64,000 bases of DNA from Pseudomonas sp. S37 (GCF_016658545.1 NZ_JACVZC010000007.1:50323-114322); one strand, 5' to 3'; positions 12,531 to 20,689 are shown, counted from the stretch's first letter. Translations and numbers: made by a program. The notes: a model not told the origin generated them from the letters alone.

Positions 12531-13415
12531 ATGCGTATGCGCCTAATGCTGTTGGGTGGTGGCAATGCCCTCGGGCAAGCGCTGATTCGTCTTGGGGCCG
12601 AGGAGGACATCGCATTCCTGGCGCCGCGCCCGCCCGAGAACGGCTGGACGCCGTCCAGCCTCACTCAGCTGCTCGACGACCATCGCCCCGACGCGCTGGT
12701 CAACCTGGCTTATTACTTCGACTGGTTCCAGGCCGAGTCGGTCAGTGAGCCGCGCCTGGCGCAACAGGAGCGCGCGGTGGAGCGGCTGGCCGAGCTGTGC
12801 CAACACCACCAGATCACCCTGGTGCAGCCTTCCAGCTACCGGGTATTCGATGGGTCGCGGGCCACGGCTTACAGCGAAAAGGACGAACCTGTGCCGCTAG
12901 GCCTGCGCGGCCAGGCGCTGTGGCGCATCGAGCAGAGCGTGCGTGCCACCTGCCCTCAGCATGTGTTGCTGCGCTTTGGCTGGCTGCTGGACGAAAGCAT
13001 CGATGGCTCGTTGGGCCGCTTCCTGACCCGTGCCGAGCAACCGGCGGAGCTGCTGCTGGCCGATGACCGGCGCGGTAACCCGACGCCGGTCGATGATGCC
13101 GCACGGGTGATCCTGTCGGTGCTCAAGCAGCTCGATTGCAACGCGCCGCTGTGGGGCACCTACCATTACGCTGGCAACGAGGCGACTACGCCGCTGGCGC
13201 TGGGCCAGGCGATCCTCACCGAGGCTGGCCAGTACCGCCAGCTGGCGGTGCAGGCACCGACCCCGCAGGCGCATGCCGCGCGCCCGGATGCCAGCGAAGA
13301 GCCGCAGCACGCGGTGCTGGCCTGCAAGAAAATCCTTCATACTTTTGGCATCAAGCCGCGCGCCTGGCGCGCCGGCTTGCCGCCCCTACTGGACCGGTTC
13401 TACCGCCATGGCTGA
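12531..13415 (+). CDS. NAD(P)-dependent sugar epimerase/reductase (RmlD-like)
   Basis: A 294-residue extended short-chain dehydrogenase related to dTDP-4-dehydrorhamnose reductase. The N-terminal nucleotide-binding loop is RMRLMLLGGGNALGQALIRL. Further segments (DALVNLAYYFDWFQAE, VQPSSYRVFDGSRA, RFGWLLDES) follow the RmlD fold order. The usual YxxxK is degenerate here, so catalytic ability is uncertain. ATG at 12531 is used; 12537 is an equally possible ATG. It overlaps the next epimerase by eight bases. The pair probably acts on nucleotide sugars for surface polysaccharide. Confidence 0.82.
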   Translation: MRMRLMLLGGGNALGQALIRLGAEEDIAFLAPRPPENGWTPSSLTQLLDDHRPDALVNLAYYFDWFQAESVSEPRLAQQERAVERLAELCQHHQITLVQPSSYRVFDGSRATAYSEKDEPVPLGLRGQALWRIEQSVRATCPQHVLLRFGWLLDESIDGSLGRFLTRAEQPAELLLADDRRGNPTPVDDAARVILSVLKQLDCNAPLWGTYHYAGNEATTPLALGQAILTEAGQYRQLAVQAPTPQAHAARPDASEEPQHAVLACKKILHTFGIKPRAWRAGLPPLLDRFYRHG

Positions 13416-14340
13416 TGCCCCCATCCTGATCACCGGCGGTGCCGGCTTCATTGGTTCCCACCTGTGCGATGCGTTGTTGGACAAAGGCTACGCCGTACGC
13501 ATTCTCGACGATTTTTCCACTGGCCGGCGTGGCAACCTGCAAGTTGATCACCCTCGATTGGAACTGATCGAAGGCGATGTTGCCGATGCCGGGTTGGTCA
13601 CGCAGGCTGCGGCCGGCTGCAGTGCCGTGGTGCACCTGGCTGCGGTGGCTTCGGTGCAGGCTTCGGTCGAAGACCCGGTGCGTACCCACCAGAGCAACTT
13701 CATCGGTACCCTCAACGTCTGTGAAGCCATGCGCGTGCACGGCCTGCGACGGGTGCTGTTCGCTTCCAGTGCGGCGGTGTACGGCAACAATGGCGAGGGT
13801 GAGTCGATTGCCGAAGACACGCCCAAGGCGCCGCTCACCCCCTATGCGGTGGACAAGCTGGCCAGTGAGCAATATCTGGACTTCTACCGCCGCCAGCATG
13901 GCCTGGAGCCGGTGGTGTTCCGCTTCTTCAATATCTTCGGGCCACGCCAGGACCCTTCTTCGCCGTATTCCGGGGTGATCAGCATCTTTTGCGAGCGCGC
14001 AGTGCAGGGCTTGCCGATTACCGTGTTCGGTGATGGCGAGCAGACCCGCGATTTCCTTTATGTCGGGGATCTGGTGCAAGTGATGGTGCAGGCGCTGGAG
14101 CAGCCGCAGGTCGAGGAGGGGGCGGTGAACATCGGCCTCAACCAGGCCACTTCGATCAACCAGATGCTGGCGGCGTTGGAGAAGGTGGTCGGTAGCTTGC
14201 CGGCGGTCAGCTATGCGCCGGCGCGCTCGGGGGATATTCGCCATTCGCGGGCGGATAACCAGCGGTTGCTGGCGCGGTTCGAGTTTGCTCAGGTGACGCC
14301 GATGGTTGAGGGGTTGGCGCGGCTGTTGGGTAAACGCTGA
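13408..14340 (+). CDS. NAD-dependent nucleotide-sugar 4-epimerase (GalE/WbpP-like)
   Basis: A 310-residue extended SDR. It has the Rossmann motif ILITGGAGFIGSHLCDALL at residues 5-23, the active-site serine segment FASSAAVYGNNGEGE, and the YxxxK motif PYAVDKLASEQYLDFY. The start ATG lies inside the last codons of the preceding gene (CATGGCTGA), giving translational coupling. It probably interconverts UDP-glucose/galactose or UDP-GlcNAc/GalNAc type sugars. A REP-like repeat follows and could end the operon. Confidence 0.9.
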   Translation: MADAPILITGGAGFIGSHLCDALLDKGYAVRILDDFSTGRRGNLQVDHPRLELIEGDVADAGLVTQAAAGCSAVVHLAAVASVQASVEDPVRTHQSNFIGTLNVCEAMRVHGLRRVLFASSAAVYGNNGEGESIAEDTPKAPLTPYAVDKLASEQYLDFYRRQHGLEPVVFRFFNIFGPRQDPSSPYSGVISIFCERAVQGLPITVFGDGEQTRDFLYVGDLVQVMVQALEQPQVEEGAVNIGLNQATSINQMLAALEKVVGSLPAVSYAPARSGDIRHSRADNQRLLARFEFAQVTPMVEGLARLLGKR

Positions 14341-14347
14341 AGCTGAT

Positions 14348-14465
14348 GGGGCCGCTTTGCGGCCCATCGCGACACAAGGCCGCTCCTACAGGGATCGCGC
14401 AATGCCGACGATTCGCGATCCCTGTAGGAGCGGCCTTGTGTCGCGACGGGCTGCGCAGCAGCCCC
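14348..14465. repeat. REP-type inverted pair, GGCCTTGTGTCGCGA class
   Basis: A large palindromic unit: two inverted copies of a second REP class (TAGGAGCGGCCTTGTGTCGC) with outer arms GGGGCCGCTTTGCGGCCC and GGGCTGCGCAGCAGCCCC. It separates the epimerase operon from the convergent hxlR-type gene. Confidence 0.88.
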
Positions 14466-14469
14466 AAAA

Positions 14470-14913
14470 TCACCCATGCTGCACAACCCTGCGCAAGCAA
14501 TCCTCAGCATTCAAAACCCGCCCATCGACGGCCCGCACTTGCAACGTCTCGAGCCCCTGCCCGTTAGCACCCTCCACCAGTTCCGATCGCGCCTCGCCCG
14601 GGGCGAACAGAAACCTCTCCCCCCACTGCCTCAAGCCAACCACCACCGGAAATACCGAGCGCCCTTTCTCGGTCAGCACATATTCCTTGTAGGCGCTGCC
14701 ATCCGAAGCTGGCTGCATCGCCAGCAACCCACTCTCCACCAATAGCTTGAGCCGCGAGGCAAGAATGTTCTTCGCCAGCCCCAGGTTCTTCTGAAACTCG
14801 CTGAAGCGTCGCAGGCCGTCGAAGGCATCACGCAGGATCATCAGCGCCCAACGGTCACCCAGCACTTCCAGGGCCCGGGCGACGGGGCACTGTGCGTTGT
14901 TTTCATCGAGCAT
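14470..14913 (-). CDS. HxlR-family transcriptional regulator
   Basis: A 147-residue winged-helix protein. CPVARALEVLGDRWALMILR at residues 9-28 is the HxlR signature, with the family N-terminal cysteine (Cys9) that often senses electrophiles or oxidants. The remaining recognition helix is RRFSEFQKNLGLAKNILASR. It is divergent from an MFS transporter gene. The 102-base gap between them carries inverted repeats, so it probably controls both genes. Confidence 0.92.
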   Translation of the reverse strand: MLDENNAQCPVARALEVLGDRWALMILRDAFDGLRRFSEFQKNLGLAKNILASRLKLLVESGLLAMQPASDGSAYKEYVLTEKGRSVFPVVVGLRQWGERFLFAPGEARSELVEGANGQGLETLQVRAVDGRVLNAEDCLRRVVQHG

Positions 14914-14949
14914 GCTGCAAACCTGTCTTGAGTATCTGGTTGCAGATTA

Positions 14950-14996
14950 AAACCACATTTGCTAAATAGCCAGCATGTGGTTTCAATTCGAAACCA
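14950..14996. promoter_or_regulatory. Probable HxlR operator: overlapping inverted repeats
   Basis: Two palindromes lie in the divergent promoter region. TGGTTTC-AATTC-GAAACCA spans 14978-14996 with perfect 7-base arms. AAACCACAT (14950-14958) pairs with ATGTGGTTT (14975-14983). They share the TGGTTT element, consistent with cooperative binding of a dimeric regulator. Confidence 0.6.
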
Positions 14997-15015
14997 GAAT
15001 TGAGAGATCAGTCCG

Positions 15016-16221
15016 ATGACGCTCACGCTGACACGCGGGATAACCCTGCTGCTTGCCATTACCAGCGCAATGGCCGTGGCGACGGTCTATTTCGCCCAGC
15101 CTTTGCTCGAATCGATGGCCGCCGACCTGGGGGTGGCGCAGCAGCAGATTGGCTGGGTGGTGGGCGCGACGCAGGCGGGCTACGCCCTGGGCCTGTTGTT
15201 GATCGTGCCGCTGGGTGACCTGCTTGACCGCAAACGCTTGTTGCTTGGCCAGTTGCTGTTCTCGGCGCTGGCGCTGGTTGGCGTCGGCATGGCGCTGAAC
15301 TGGGCGCTACTGCTGCTGGCGTTGGCCATTACCGGTTTGATGGCCGTCATGGTGCAGCTCATGGTTGCGCATGCCGCGAGCCTGGCTTCAGCTGGGCGGC
15401 AAGGGCAGGCGGTGGGTACGGTCACCAGTGGCGTGGTGCTGGGCATTCTGCTCGCACGGCTGGTCTCGGGTGGGCTGGCCGATCTGGCGGGTTGGCGCAG
15501 CGTGTACTGGGTAGCCGCGGGTGTGTTGGTACTGCTGGCACTGGTAATGTGGCGCAGCTTGCCCACGGTGCCAGCAGCCAAGTACCGCTCCAGCTACCGG
15601 GCGCTGATCGTGGCCCAGTTCAGCCTGTACCGGCACGACAGTTTGCTGCGCCAGCGCGGGGTGTTCGGTGTGTTGATCTTCGCCGCGTTCAGCGTGCTGT
15701 GGAGTGCCATGGTCATGCCCCTCAGCGCTGCACCGCTGTCACTGAGCCACGCAGAGATCGGCCTGTTCGGCCTGGCGGGTATTGCAGGCACATTGGCTGC
15801 GTCCCGCGCTGGCCGCCTGGCCGACCAAGGGCTGGGAGAGCGCACCACCGGGCTGGCGCTGGTGTTGCTGACGCTGTCATGGCTGCCCACAGCCTTTGTC
15901 GGGCAATCGCTGACGGCCTTTGTGCTGGGTGTGCTGATGCTGGACTTTGCCGTGCAGGCGGTGCATGTCACCAACCAGAGCCTGTTGCTGGCCGGGCGTG
16001 GCGAGATGGCCAGCCGCTTGATGGGTGCCTACATGTGTTGCTATTCGCTGGGTAGCGGTGTGGGGGCGGTGCTGGCAAGCTGGGTCTATGCCCATTGGGG
16101 TTGGGCTGCGGTGTGCGGCCTTGGCATGGCTATCAGCGCGGCTGCTCTGTGTTACTGGCTAGGGCTGCACAAAACCAGGGCGGCCAAAGCCGCCCTGCAG
16201 TGTTCCGGTCAGAACTTGTAG
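15016..16221 (+). CDS. MFS transporter, drug/sugar efflux type
   Basis: A 401-residue inner-membrane protein with about 12 hydrophobic segments. The MFS loop 2-3 motif is GDLLDRKRLLLGQLLFSAL (about residues 67-85). The start ATG at 15016 follows GAGAGATC. Proteins of this type in HxlR-regulated pairs usually export toxic small molecules; the substrate here is unknown. Its 3' end overlaps the convergent oprG gene by 13 bases, and the oprG terminator lies within its last codons. Confidence 0.9.
   Translation: MTLTLTRGITLLLAITSAMAVATVYFAQPLLESMAADLGVAQQQIGWVVGATQAGYALGLLLIVPLGDLLDRKRLLLGQLLFSALALVGVGMALNWALLLLALAITGLMAVMVQLMVAHAASLASAGRQGQAVGTVTSGVVLGILLARLVSGGLADLAGWRSVYWVAAGVLVLLALVMWRSLPTVPAAKYRSSYRALIVAQFSLYRHDSLLRQRGVFGVLIFAAFSVLWSAMVMPLSAAPLSLSHAEIGLFGLAGIAGTLAASRAGRLADQGLGERTTGLALVLLTLSWLPTAFVGQSLTAFVLGVLMLDFAVQAVHVTNQSLLLAGRGEMASRLMGAYMCCYSLGSGVGAVLASWVYAHWGWAAVCGLGMAISAAALCYWLGLHKTRAAKAALQCSGQNL
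16171..16196 (-). terminator. Terminator of oprG, inside the MFS coding end
   Basis: On the minus strand, AGGGCGGC and GCCGCCCT form an 8-base-pair stem with a four-base loop, followed after two bases by TTTT. The hairpin is 13 bases beyond the oprG stop and within the last 20 codons of the MFS gene. Confidence 0.75.
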
Positions 16222-16892
16222 CCAAGGCCGACCATGTACACCCACGGGTCGACTTCGACGTCGACCTTGGTCTTGCTGTAGCCCAGCGCGGTCGGGCCGT
16301 TGACGCTGGCCTTGGTGTCGATGTCGACGTACCAGACCGAGGCGTTGACCAGCAGGTTGTCAGTGATCATGTAGTCCATGCCCAGCTGGCCGGCAATGCC
16401 GATCGAGTCCTGAAGTTTCAGGTTGCTGAAGCCCTGCTGCTTGCGGGTGCTGCTGAGGTCTTCATCAAAGAACAGGGTGTAGTTGATGCCCACACCGGCA
16501 TACGGCTGGAATTTGGAGTTGGGCTCCATCGGGTAGTACTGCAGCGACAGGGTCGGTGGCAGTTGCTTGATGTCGGCCAGCTTGCCGTCCAGGCCGCCGC
16601 CCAGGCCTTTTACGCCGACGGTGTGCTTGAACGGTGTGGCGGCCAGCAGTTCCAGGCCGATGTGGTCGGTGAGCATGTAGGCGAATGTCAAGCCTAGCTG
16701 GGTGTCGCTGTCCAGGGTCGCCTTGGTGCCCGAAACTTTGTTGCCATCGAATTTCAGGTCGCCGCTGCTCTCGTTCGGCGCAGTGGTAATGGCGCCAGCG
16801 CGGACGATGACATCACCCGCCTGGTGGGCATGGGCAACAGGGGCGGCGAGCGCCAGGGCCGCAAGTGCGGCACCGAGCAAGGACTTGTTCAT
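16209..16892 (-). CDS. oprG: OmpW/OprG family outer-membrane protein
   Basis: A 227-residue outer-membrane protein with a clear signal peptide (MNKSLLGAALAALALAAPVA, cleaved near AHA-HQ). It has an eight-stranded-barrel pattern ending in YMVGLGYKF, whose terminal Phe is the outer-membrane insertion signal. GGGAG lies five bases before the ATG at 16892; an upstream TTG at 16904 is less likely. OprG/OmpW channels pass small hydrophobic molecules. An Anr/FNR-like box upstream fits the low-oxygen control known for P. aeruginosa oprG. Confidence 0.93.
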   Translation of the reverse strand: MNKSLLGAALAALALAAPVAHAHQAGDVIVRAGAITTAPNESSGDLKFDGNKVSGTKATLDSDTQLGLTFAYMLTDHIGLELLAATPFKHTVGVKGLGGGLDGKLADIKQLPPTLSLQYYPMEPNSKFQPYAGVGINYTLFFDEDLSSTRKQQGFSNLKLQDSIGIAGQLGMDYMITDNLLVNASVWYVDIDTKASVNGPTALGYSKTKVDVEVDPWVYMVGLGYKF

Positions 16893-16957
16893 GGAAGCTC
16901 CCAAAGGACGTGAGTAATCAAGTAGTCCAATGGTACGGATGCGTCTAAACAGAATGT

Positions 16958-16971
16958 TTGACCCAGCTCAA
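16958..16971. promoter_or_regulatory. Anr/FNR-like box upstream of oprG
   Basis: TTGACCCAGCTCAA matches the TTGAT-N4-ATCAA consensus with one mismatch per half-site. It lies about 66 bases before the oprG start codon, where an activator site would fall near -40. Confidence 0.5.
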
Positions 16972-17001
16972 AGAAGCGTCTTCATGAATTGGTAACAGTT
17001 C

Positions 17002-17628
17002 TCACTTCAGCTCATAAGCGTATATTTTCTCGGCTTCCATCTGGTAACCGGCATCGGCCAGTTCGCTGCTGGAGGCTCTAACCTGCATCTTTCCCTCGAT
17101 CCAGTAGGGTTGGTAGAGGTCTTCGACGCGTACGCCCATCTCGCTGAAAATGTGCACGATCTGGTTCGACGGTGGCGGTGGCACATGGATGCATGCGCCG
17201 TAATAAGGGACCAGCAGGAATTCGGTGGTGCGGCCTTCTTCGCTGACCTCCAGTGGCACGATGTAGCCGGGCAGCTTGATCTGCTGGCCGTCGAGGCTTT
17301 TCACCACTGGCGCGTCGGGGGCTTGCTGGCGTGCTGCCGGAGCGGATTCGGCAGACAGGGCATTGCTGAGTTGCGACAGGTCATGCAGTGGGGCGAGCTG
17401 TGGCGGGATGACCGGGGCGCCCTCGGGTATCAGGGCGGGCCAGTCGAGCTCCTTGGGTTCCGAGGCCCACAGGGGCATTGCTACCGTCATCAGCAGGATC
17501 AGTAATATGTGCAGTGCTGGCCTCTTCGCGGCGGTTCGACGCCTCGATGAACCCGCTCCTACAAGGGGAACGCAACCCAATGTAGGAGCGGGTTTACCCG
17601 CGAAGAAGGCAGTGAGGTACTGGATCAT
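17002..17628 (-). CDS. DUF3299 periplasmic protein, last gene of zinc-type ABC operon
   Basis: A 208-residue protein of the DUF3299 family that accompanies DUF2796/ABC zinc operons. The mature part starts near SEPKELDWPALIPEGAP; the core segment is IKLPGYIVPLEVSEEG then ACIHVPPPPSNQIVH. The N-terminus is odd. From ATG 17628 the frame reads MIQYLTAF, then about 30 residues encoded by a REP pair, then the hydrophobic stretch LHILLILLMTVAMPLWA. Without the REP it would read as an ordinary signal peptide, so a REP may have inserted in frame. A GTG at 17637 is a second possible start. Its role in zinc handling is inferred from the operon. Confidence 0.8.
   Translation of the reverse strand: MIQYLTAFFAGKPAPTLGCVPLVGAGSSRRRTAAKRPALHILLILLMTVAMPLWASEPKELDWPALIPEGAPVIPPQLAPLHDLSQLSNALSAESAPAARQQAPDAPVVKSLDGQQIKLPGYIVPLEVSEEGRTTEFLLVPYYGACIHVPPPPSNQIVHIFSEMGVRVEDLYQPYWIEGKMQVRASSSELADAGYQMEAEKIYAYELK
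17525..17604. repeat. REP pair with variant loop, inside the DUF3299 reading frame
   Basis: An inverted REP pair. The left arm (17525-17562) is a variant in which the usual loop is replaced by the longer CGGTTCGACGCCTCGAT; the right arm is normal. The same variant occurs at 55815-55848. It lies between the permease stop and the conserved part of the DUF3299 gene, and the frame stays open through it. Confidence 0.88.
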
Positions 17629-17637
17629 TACTGGCAC

Positions 17638-18903
17638 TCAGAGATGTATGGACAGGCCATCGGCCAGCGACTGCCGATAAGCCCGCCACGCCGGCACGCT
17701 GCCCATCAGCAAGGCTGCGCCAAGAATGATAGCCAGCAAGGTCCACTCGTGAGCGCTCGGCAACGCCAGCGGCAAGTACAAACCATAGTTGGCCTGCACA
17801 TACCCCTGCGCCAGGGCAATCCCCGCATACAGCAAGCCCAACCCGGCGACAATGCCGACCGCCGCCAGCGACAGCGCCTCCAGCACCAGCAGCCCGGCGA
17901 TATGCCACGGCCTGGCGCCGACCGAGCGCAGGATCGCCATCTCCCGCCGGCGCTCGTTGAGGCTGGTGAGAATCGCCGTGAGCATGCCGATCAGGCCAGT
18001 CAGCACCACGAACAGCGAGACCACGAACAATGCCTGTTCGGCAGTGCCCATCAGGCTCCACAGCTCTTGCAGGGCTACCCCAGGCAGAATCGCCAGCAAC
18101 GGTTCGCTGCGGTACTCGTTGATCTCCCGTTGCAGGCTGAACGTGGCGATTTTGTTGTTCAGGCCCAGCATGAACGCGGTGATGGCAGCCGGTTGCAGGT
18201 CCATCGTACGCGCCTGGTCAGCGCTGATGCGCCCGGCGCCACGGGCCGGCACGCCGTTGTGCCAGTCGATATGGATCGCCTCCATGCCGCCCAGGCTGAT
18301 GTGCAAGGTGCGGTCGACGGGAGTGCCGGTGCGCTTGAGCACACCAACCACGGTAAACGGCTTGTCGTCATGCTTGACCAGGCTGATGGCGGCTACGCCA
18401 TGGGCCAGCACCAGCTTGTCACCGAGCGTGTAGTGCAGCGCCTCGGCGACTTCGGCGCCGAGCACCACTTCGAACGGGTCGCTGGCGAACTCACGGCCCT
18501 GGCTCAGTTCCAGATGCTGGCGGCGGCCGTACTGGTAATGGCTGAAATAATCCGTGGTGGTGCCCATCACCCGATAACCGCGGTGCGAATCGCCCAGCGA
18601 GATCGGGATGGCCCATTTTACCCGTGGGTCTTTGGCGTACTGCTCATAGCTGTCCCAGCGAATGTTGTTGGTGGCGTTGCCGATGCGGAACACTGAATAC
18701 AGCAGCAGGTTCACCGAGCCAGAGCGGGCACCGACGATCAGGTCGGTGCCGCTGATGGTGCTGGCGAAGCTGGCGCGAGCCTCGGTACGCACCCGTTCCA
18801 CGGCCAGCAGCAGGCACACCGATAGAGCGATGGCGAAGGCGGTGAGAAACGCTGTGAAACGGCGGTTGGCCAGGCTGGCCAGGGCAAGGCGGAGCAGGTA
18901 CAT
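17638..18903 (-). CDS. ABC transporter permease, MacB/FtsX type
   Basis: A 421-residue membrane protein with one N-terminal segment (residues 15-33, RFTAFLTAFAIALSVCLLLA), a large periplasmic domain, and three C-terminal hydrophobic segments starting near LFVVSLFVVLTGLIGMLTAI. This is the FtsX/LolC topology. ERRREMAILRSVGARPWHIA is the coupling segment for the ATPase. It overlaps the ATPase gene by one base. The operon matches the Zur-regulated PA4063-PA4066 type of P. aeruginosa, so a role in zinc-related transport or delivery is likely. Confidence 0.9.
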   Translation of the reverse strand: MYLLRLALASLANRRFTAFLTAFAIALSVCLLLAVERVRTEARASFASTISGTDLIVGARSGSVNLLLYSVFRIGNATNNIRWDSYEQYAKDPRVKWAIPISLGDSHRGYRVMGTTTDYFSHYQYGRRQHLELSQGREFASDPFEVVLGAEVAEALHYTLGDKLVLAHGVAAISLVKHDDKPFTVVGVLKRTGTPVDRTLHISLGGMEAIHIDWHNGVPARGAGRISADQARTMDLQPAAITAFMLGLNNKIATFSLQREINEYRSEPLLAILPGVALQELWSLMGTAEQALFVVSLFVVLTGLIGMLTAILTSLNERRREMAILRSVGARPWHIAGLLVLEALSLAAVGIVAGLGLLYAGIALAQGYVQANYGLYLPLALPSAHEWTLLAIILGAALLMGSVPAWRAYRQSLADGLSIHL

Positions 18904-19613
18904 CAGGCCTCCCGGGGCTTGGCGGCGCGGTTGAGTTCAGCCAGCGACAGGTGGCGGTCGAACAGCGGCGCCAGGCTCTGGTCGTGGCTGACGAACAGCA
19001 GGCTGGCGCCGGCGGCGCGGCATTCTTCGAACAGTAGGCGGATGAATGCTTCGCGGGTGTCGGCGTCCAGGGCCGAGGTCGGTTCGTCGGCAATCACCAG
19101 TTCAGGCTGGCCGATCAGCGCACGGGCGGCGGCAACCCGCTGCTGCTGGCCGATCGACAGGCTGTCGGCGCGGCGCGCGAGCAGGGCCGGGTCGTCCAGG
19201 CCCAGGTGGGCCAGCAACGTGCTGGCGGCCTGGTCGACACTGCCATGGCGCTGCTCGGCGCGGGCTTTGCGGCTGCGCGAGAAGCGGCAGGGAAGCTCGA
19301 CGTTCTCACGTACCGACAGGAACGGCAGCAGGTTGAACTGCTGGAAGATGTAGCCGGTGTGATCGACCCGGAAGCGGTCGCGGGCGCCTTGGCCAAGGCT
19401 GCCAAGGTCCTGGCCGAGCAAATGGATGCGGCCCTTGCCCGGAACGGTGACGCCACCCAACAAACCCAGCAGCGTGGTCTTGCCACTGCCGCTGGGGCCT
19501 TTCAAGAACAACGCTTCGCCGGCTTCCAGGCGGAATGCCGGAATATCCAGCAGCGGCGCCTGTTTGGGCCAGGCGAACACCAGGTCCTGCAGTTCAATCA
19601 GCGCCTGGCTCAT
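18903..19613 (-). CDS. ABC transporter ATP-binding protein, LolD type
   Basis: A 236-residue ATPase. Walker A is LKGPSGSGKTTLLGLLGG (residues about 33-50), the ABC signature is SIGQQQRVAAARALI, and Walker B plus D-loop is LVIADEPTSALD. It partners the FtsX-like permease encoded immediately downstream, which overlaps by one base. One base separates it from the DUF2796 gene. Such MacB/LolD-type ATPases drive periplasmic work rather than classic import, so calling the system a zinc importer would go beyond the sequence. Confidence 0.92.
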   Translation of the reverse strand: MSQALIELQDLVFAWPKQAPLLDIPAFRLEAGEALFLKGPSGSGKTTLLGLLGGVTVPGKGRIHLLGQDLGSLGQGARDRFRVDHTGYIFQQFNLLPFLSVRENVELPCRFSRSRKARAEQRHGSVDQAASTLLAHLGLDDPALLARRADSLSIGQQQRVAAARALIGQPELVIADEPTSALDADTREAFIRLLFEECRAAGASLLFVSHDQSLAPLFDRHLSLAELNRAAKPREA

Positions 19614-19614
19614 C

Positions 19615-20190
19615 TCAGAACGCGACCACAGCCTTGGCGGGCGAGGTCTCGACGCCTTTCTGGCCGTTCGGGCCGATCAGTTGCACGTTGATCTTCTGCG
19701 TGGCCGGGAAGGCCTTGTACAGCGGGGCAAGGTCGATCTGGGCGAGTTTGCCCGGGGTGGCGCAGTTCAACTGGTAGTGGGCGTTGATGTCGCTGTGCAC
19801 GTGGCCTTTCTCGTGCTCGTCACCGTCGTCGTCAGCCTTGGCTGCGTCACCGAACAGCGGGCTTTCCAGCTCTTGCTGGTCTTCCTTGCAGCCTGCTGCC
19901 GAGGCTAGGCCGAACAGCTTCAGCGGTTGCTCGAGTTGCTGGCGCACGGCGGCAACCTTGGCTTTGTCGGCGTCGCTGCTGGCGGCGTGTTCAAAACCGA
20001 CCAGGTTCATCGCCGGGCTGTCCAGCTCAAGCTCCAGGGTGTTGCCGTCGAGCACGACGTTGAGCTTGGCCACGCCATGCTCGTGGGCGCCGAGGGTGCC
20101 ATGGGCGTGGTCGTGATCATGGTCATCGTGGGCATGGGCCACGGCCAGTGGCAGCAAGGCGAAGGGCAGGGCGAGCAGCAGGCGACGCAT
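19615..20190 (-). CDS. DUF2796 zinc-binding periplasmic protein (ZrgA-like)
   Basis: A 191-residue secreted protein with signal peptide MRRLLLALPFALLPLAVAHA. A histidine/aspartate run follows at once (HDDHDHDHAHGTLGAHEHG). A second metal-rich loop (DDDGDEHEKGHVHSDINAH) lies near residue 130. This composition and length are those of the DUF2796/ZrgA family, which binds zinc in the periplasm. It is the first gene of the four-gene minus-strand operon, and a Zur-like box lies about 30 bases upstream of its start codon. Confidence 0.9.
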   Translation of the reverse strand: MRRLLLALPFALLPLAVAHAHDDHDHDHAHGTLGAHEHGVAKLNVVLDGNTLELELDSPAMNLVGFEHAASSDADKAKVAAVRQQLEQPLKLFGLASAAGCKEDQQELESPLFGDAAKADDDGDEHEKGHVHSDINAHYQLNCATPGKLAQIDLAPLYKAFPATQKINVQLIGPNGQKGVETSPAKAVVAF

Positions 20191-20220
20191 GGACGACTCC
20201 GGGACGGGCTGAATGATCTG

Positions 20221-20233
20221 GTTATGTTATAAC
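20221..20233. promoter_or_regulatory. Zur-like operator
   Basis: GTTAT-GTT-ATAAC is a perfect 5-base inverted repeat that matches the gamma-proteobacterial Zur core. It lies 30 bases upstream of the DUF2796 start and about 90 bases before the divergent small gene. Repression in zinc-replete cells is expected. Confidence 0.65.
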
Positions 20234-20320
20234 AACTTTTCTGCGTGCCGCCAGCCTGTGTGGTGCAGGTTTCATCTTGAGGTAGGATGGGGGCATTGAC
20301 CTGGATTCAAGGAATGCATC

Positions 20321-20665
20321 GTGAGAATTCGTGGGCAGATTGGTGATTGGCCGGTGGACCTGACCATCGAGCTTGAGCCTGAAGAATGGGCGCAGTTGGG
20401 GCGGCAGATCGAGGTGCCGGCGGCGGCGCATGCAGTTGCGGCGGCCCCGGTGGCTGCGCCACGGCAGGATGACGGGCAATGGACGGCGGCGCGCGAGGTG
20501 CTGCGCCTGGCGGGGCAGATGAGCGGGCCGGAATTGCTCGACCGGCTGGAAGGGCTGGCCGGGAGTACGGCGGCGGGCAAGCGGCTACTGGTGCGTTTGC
20601 GCCACAGCAGTGAGGTGAAGGTGGAAAGCGGCGTGGATGCGCCGGTTTATCACTGGGTTGGATAA
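20321..20665 (+). CDS. Small conserved-looking protein of unknown function
   Basis: A 114-residue protein that I do not recognise. It has no signal peptide or membrane segment. The N-terminus is acidic (VDLTIELEPEEWAQLGRQIE), followed by an alanine-rich linker, and the C-terminal part looks helical (LRLAGQMSGPELLDRLEGLA). The start is GTG with AAGGA seven bases upstream. Codon use fits the host. It is divergent from the zinc operon and could share the Zur-like box. A REP pair follows it. Confidence 0.7.
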   Translation: MRIRGQIGDWPVDLTIELEPEEWAQLGRQIEVPAAAHAVAAAPVAAPRQDDGQWTAAREVLRLAGQMSGPELLDRLEGLAGSTAAGKRLLVRLRHSSEVKVESGVDAPVYHWVG

Positions 20666-20689
20666 ACCTGTGTTGCCTGTGCTGGCCTC

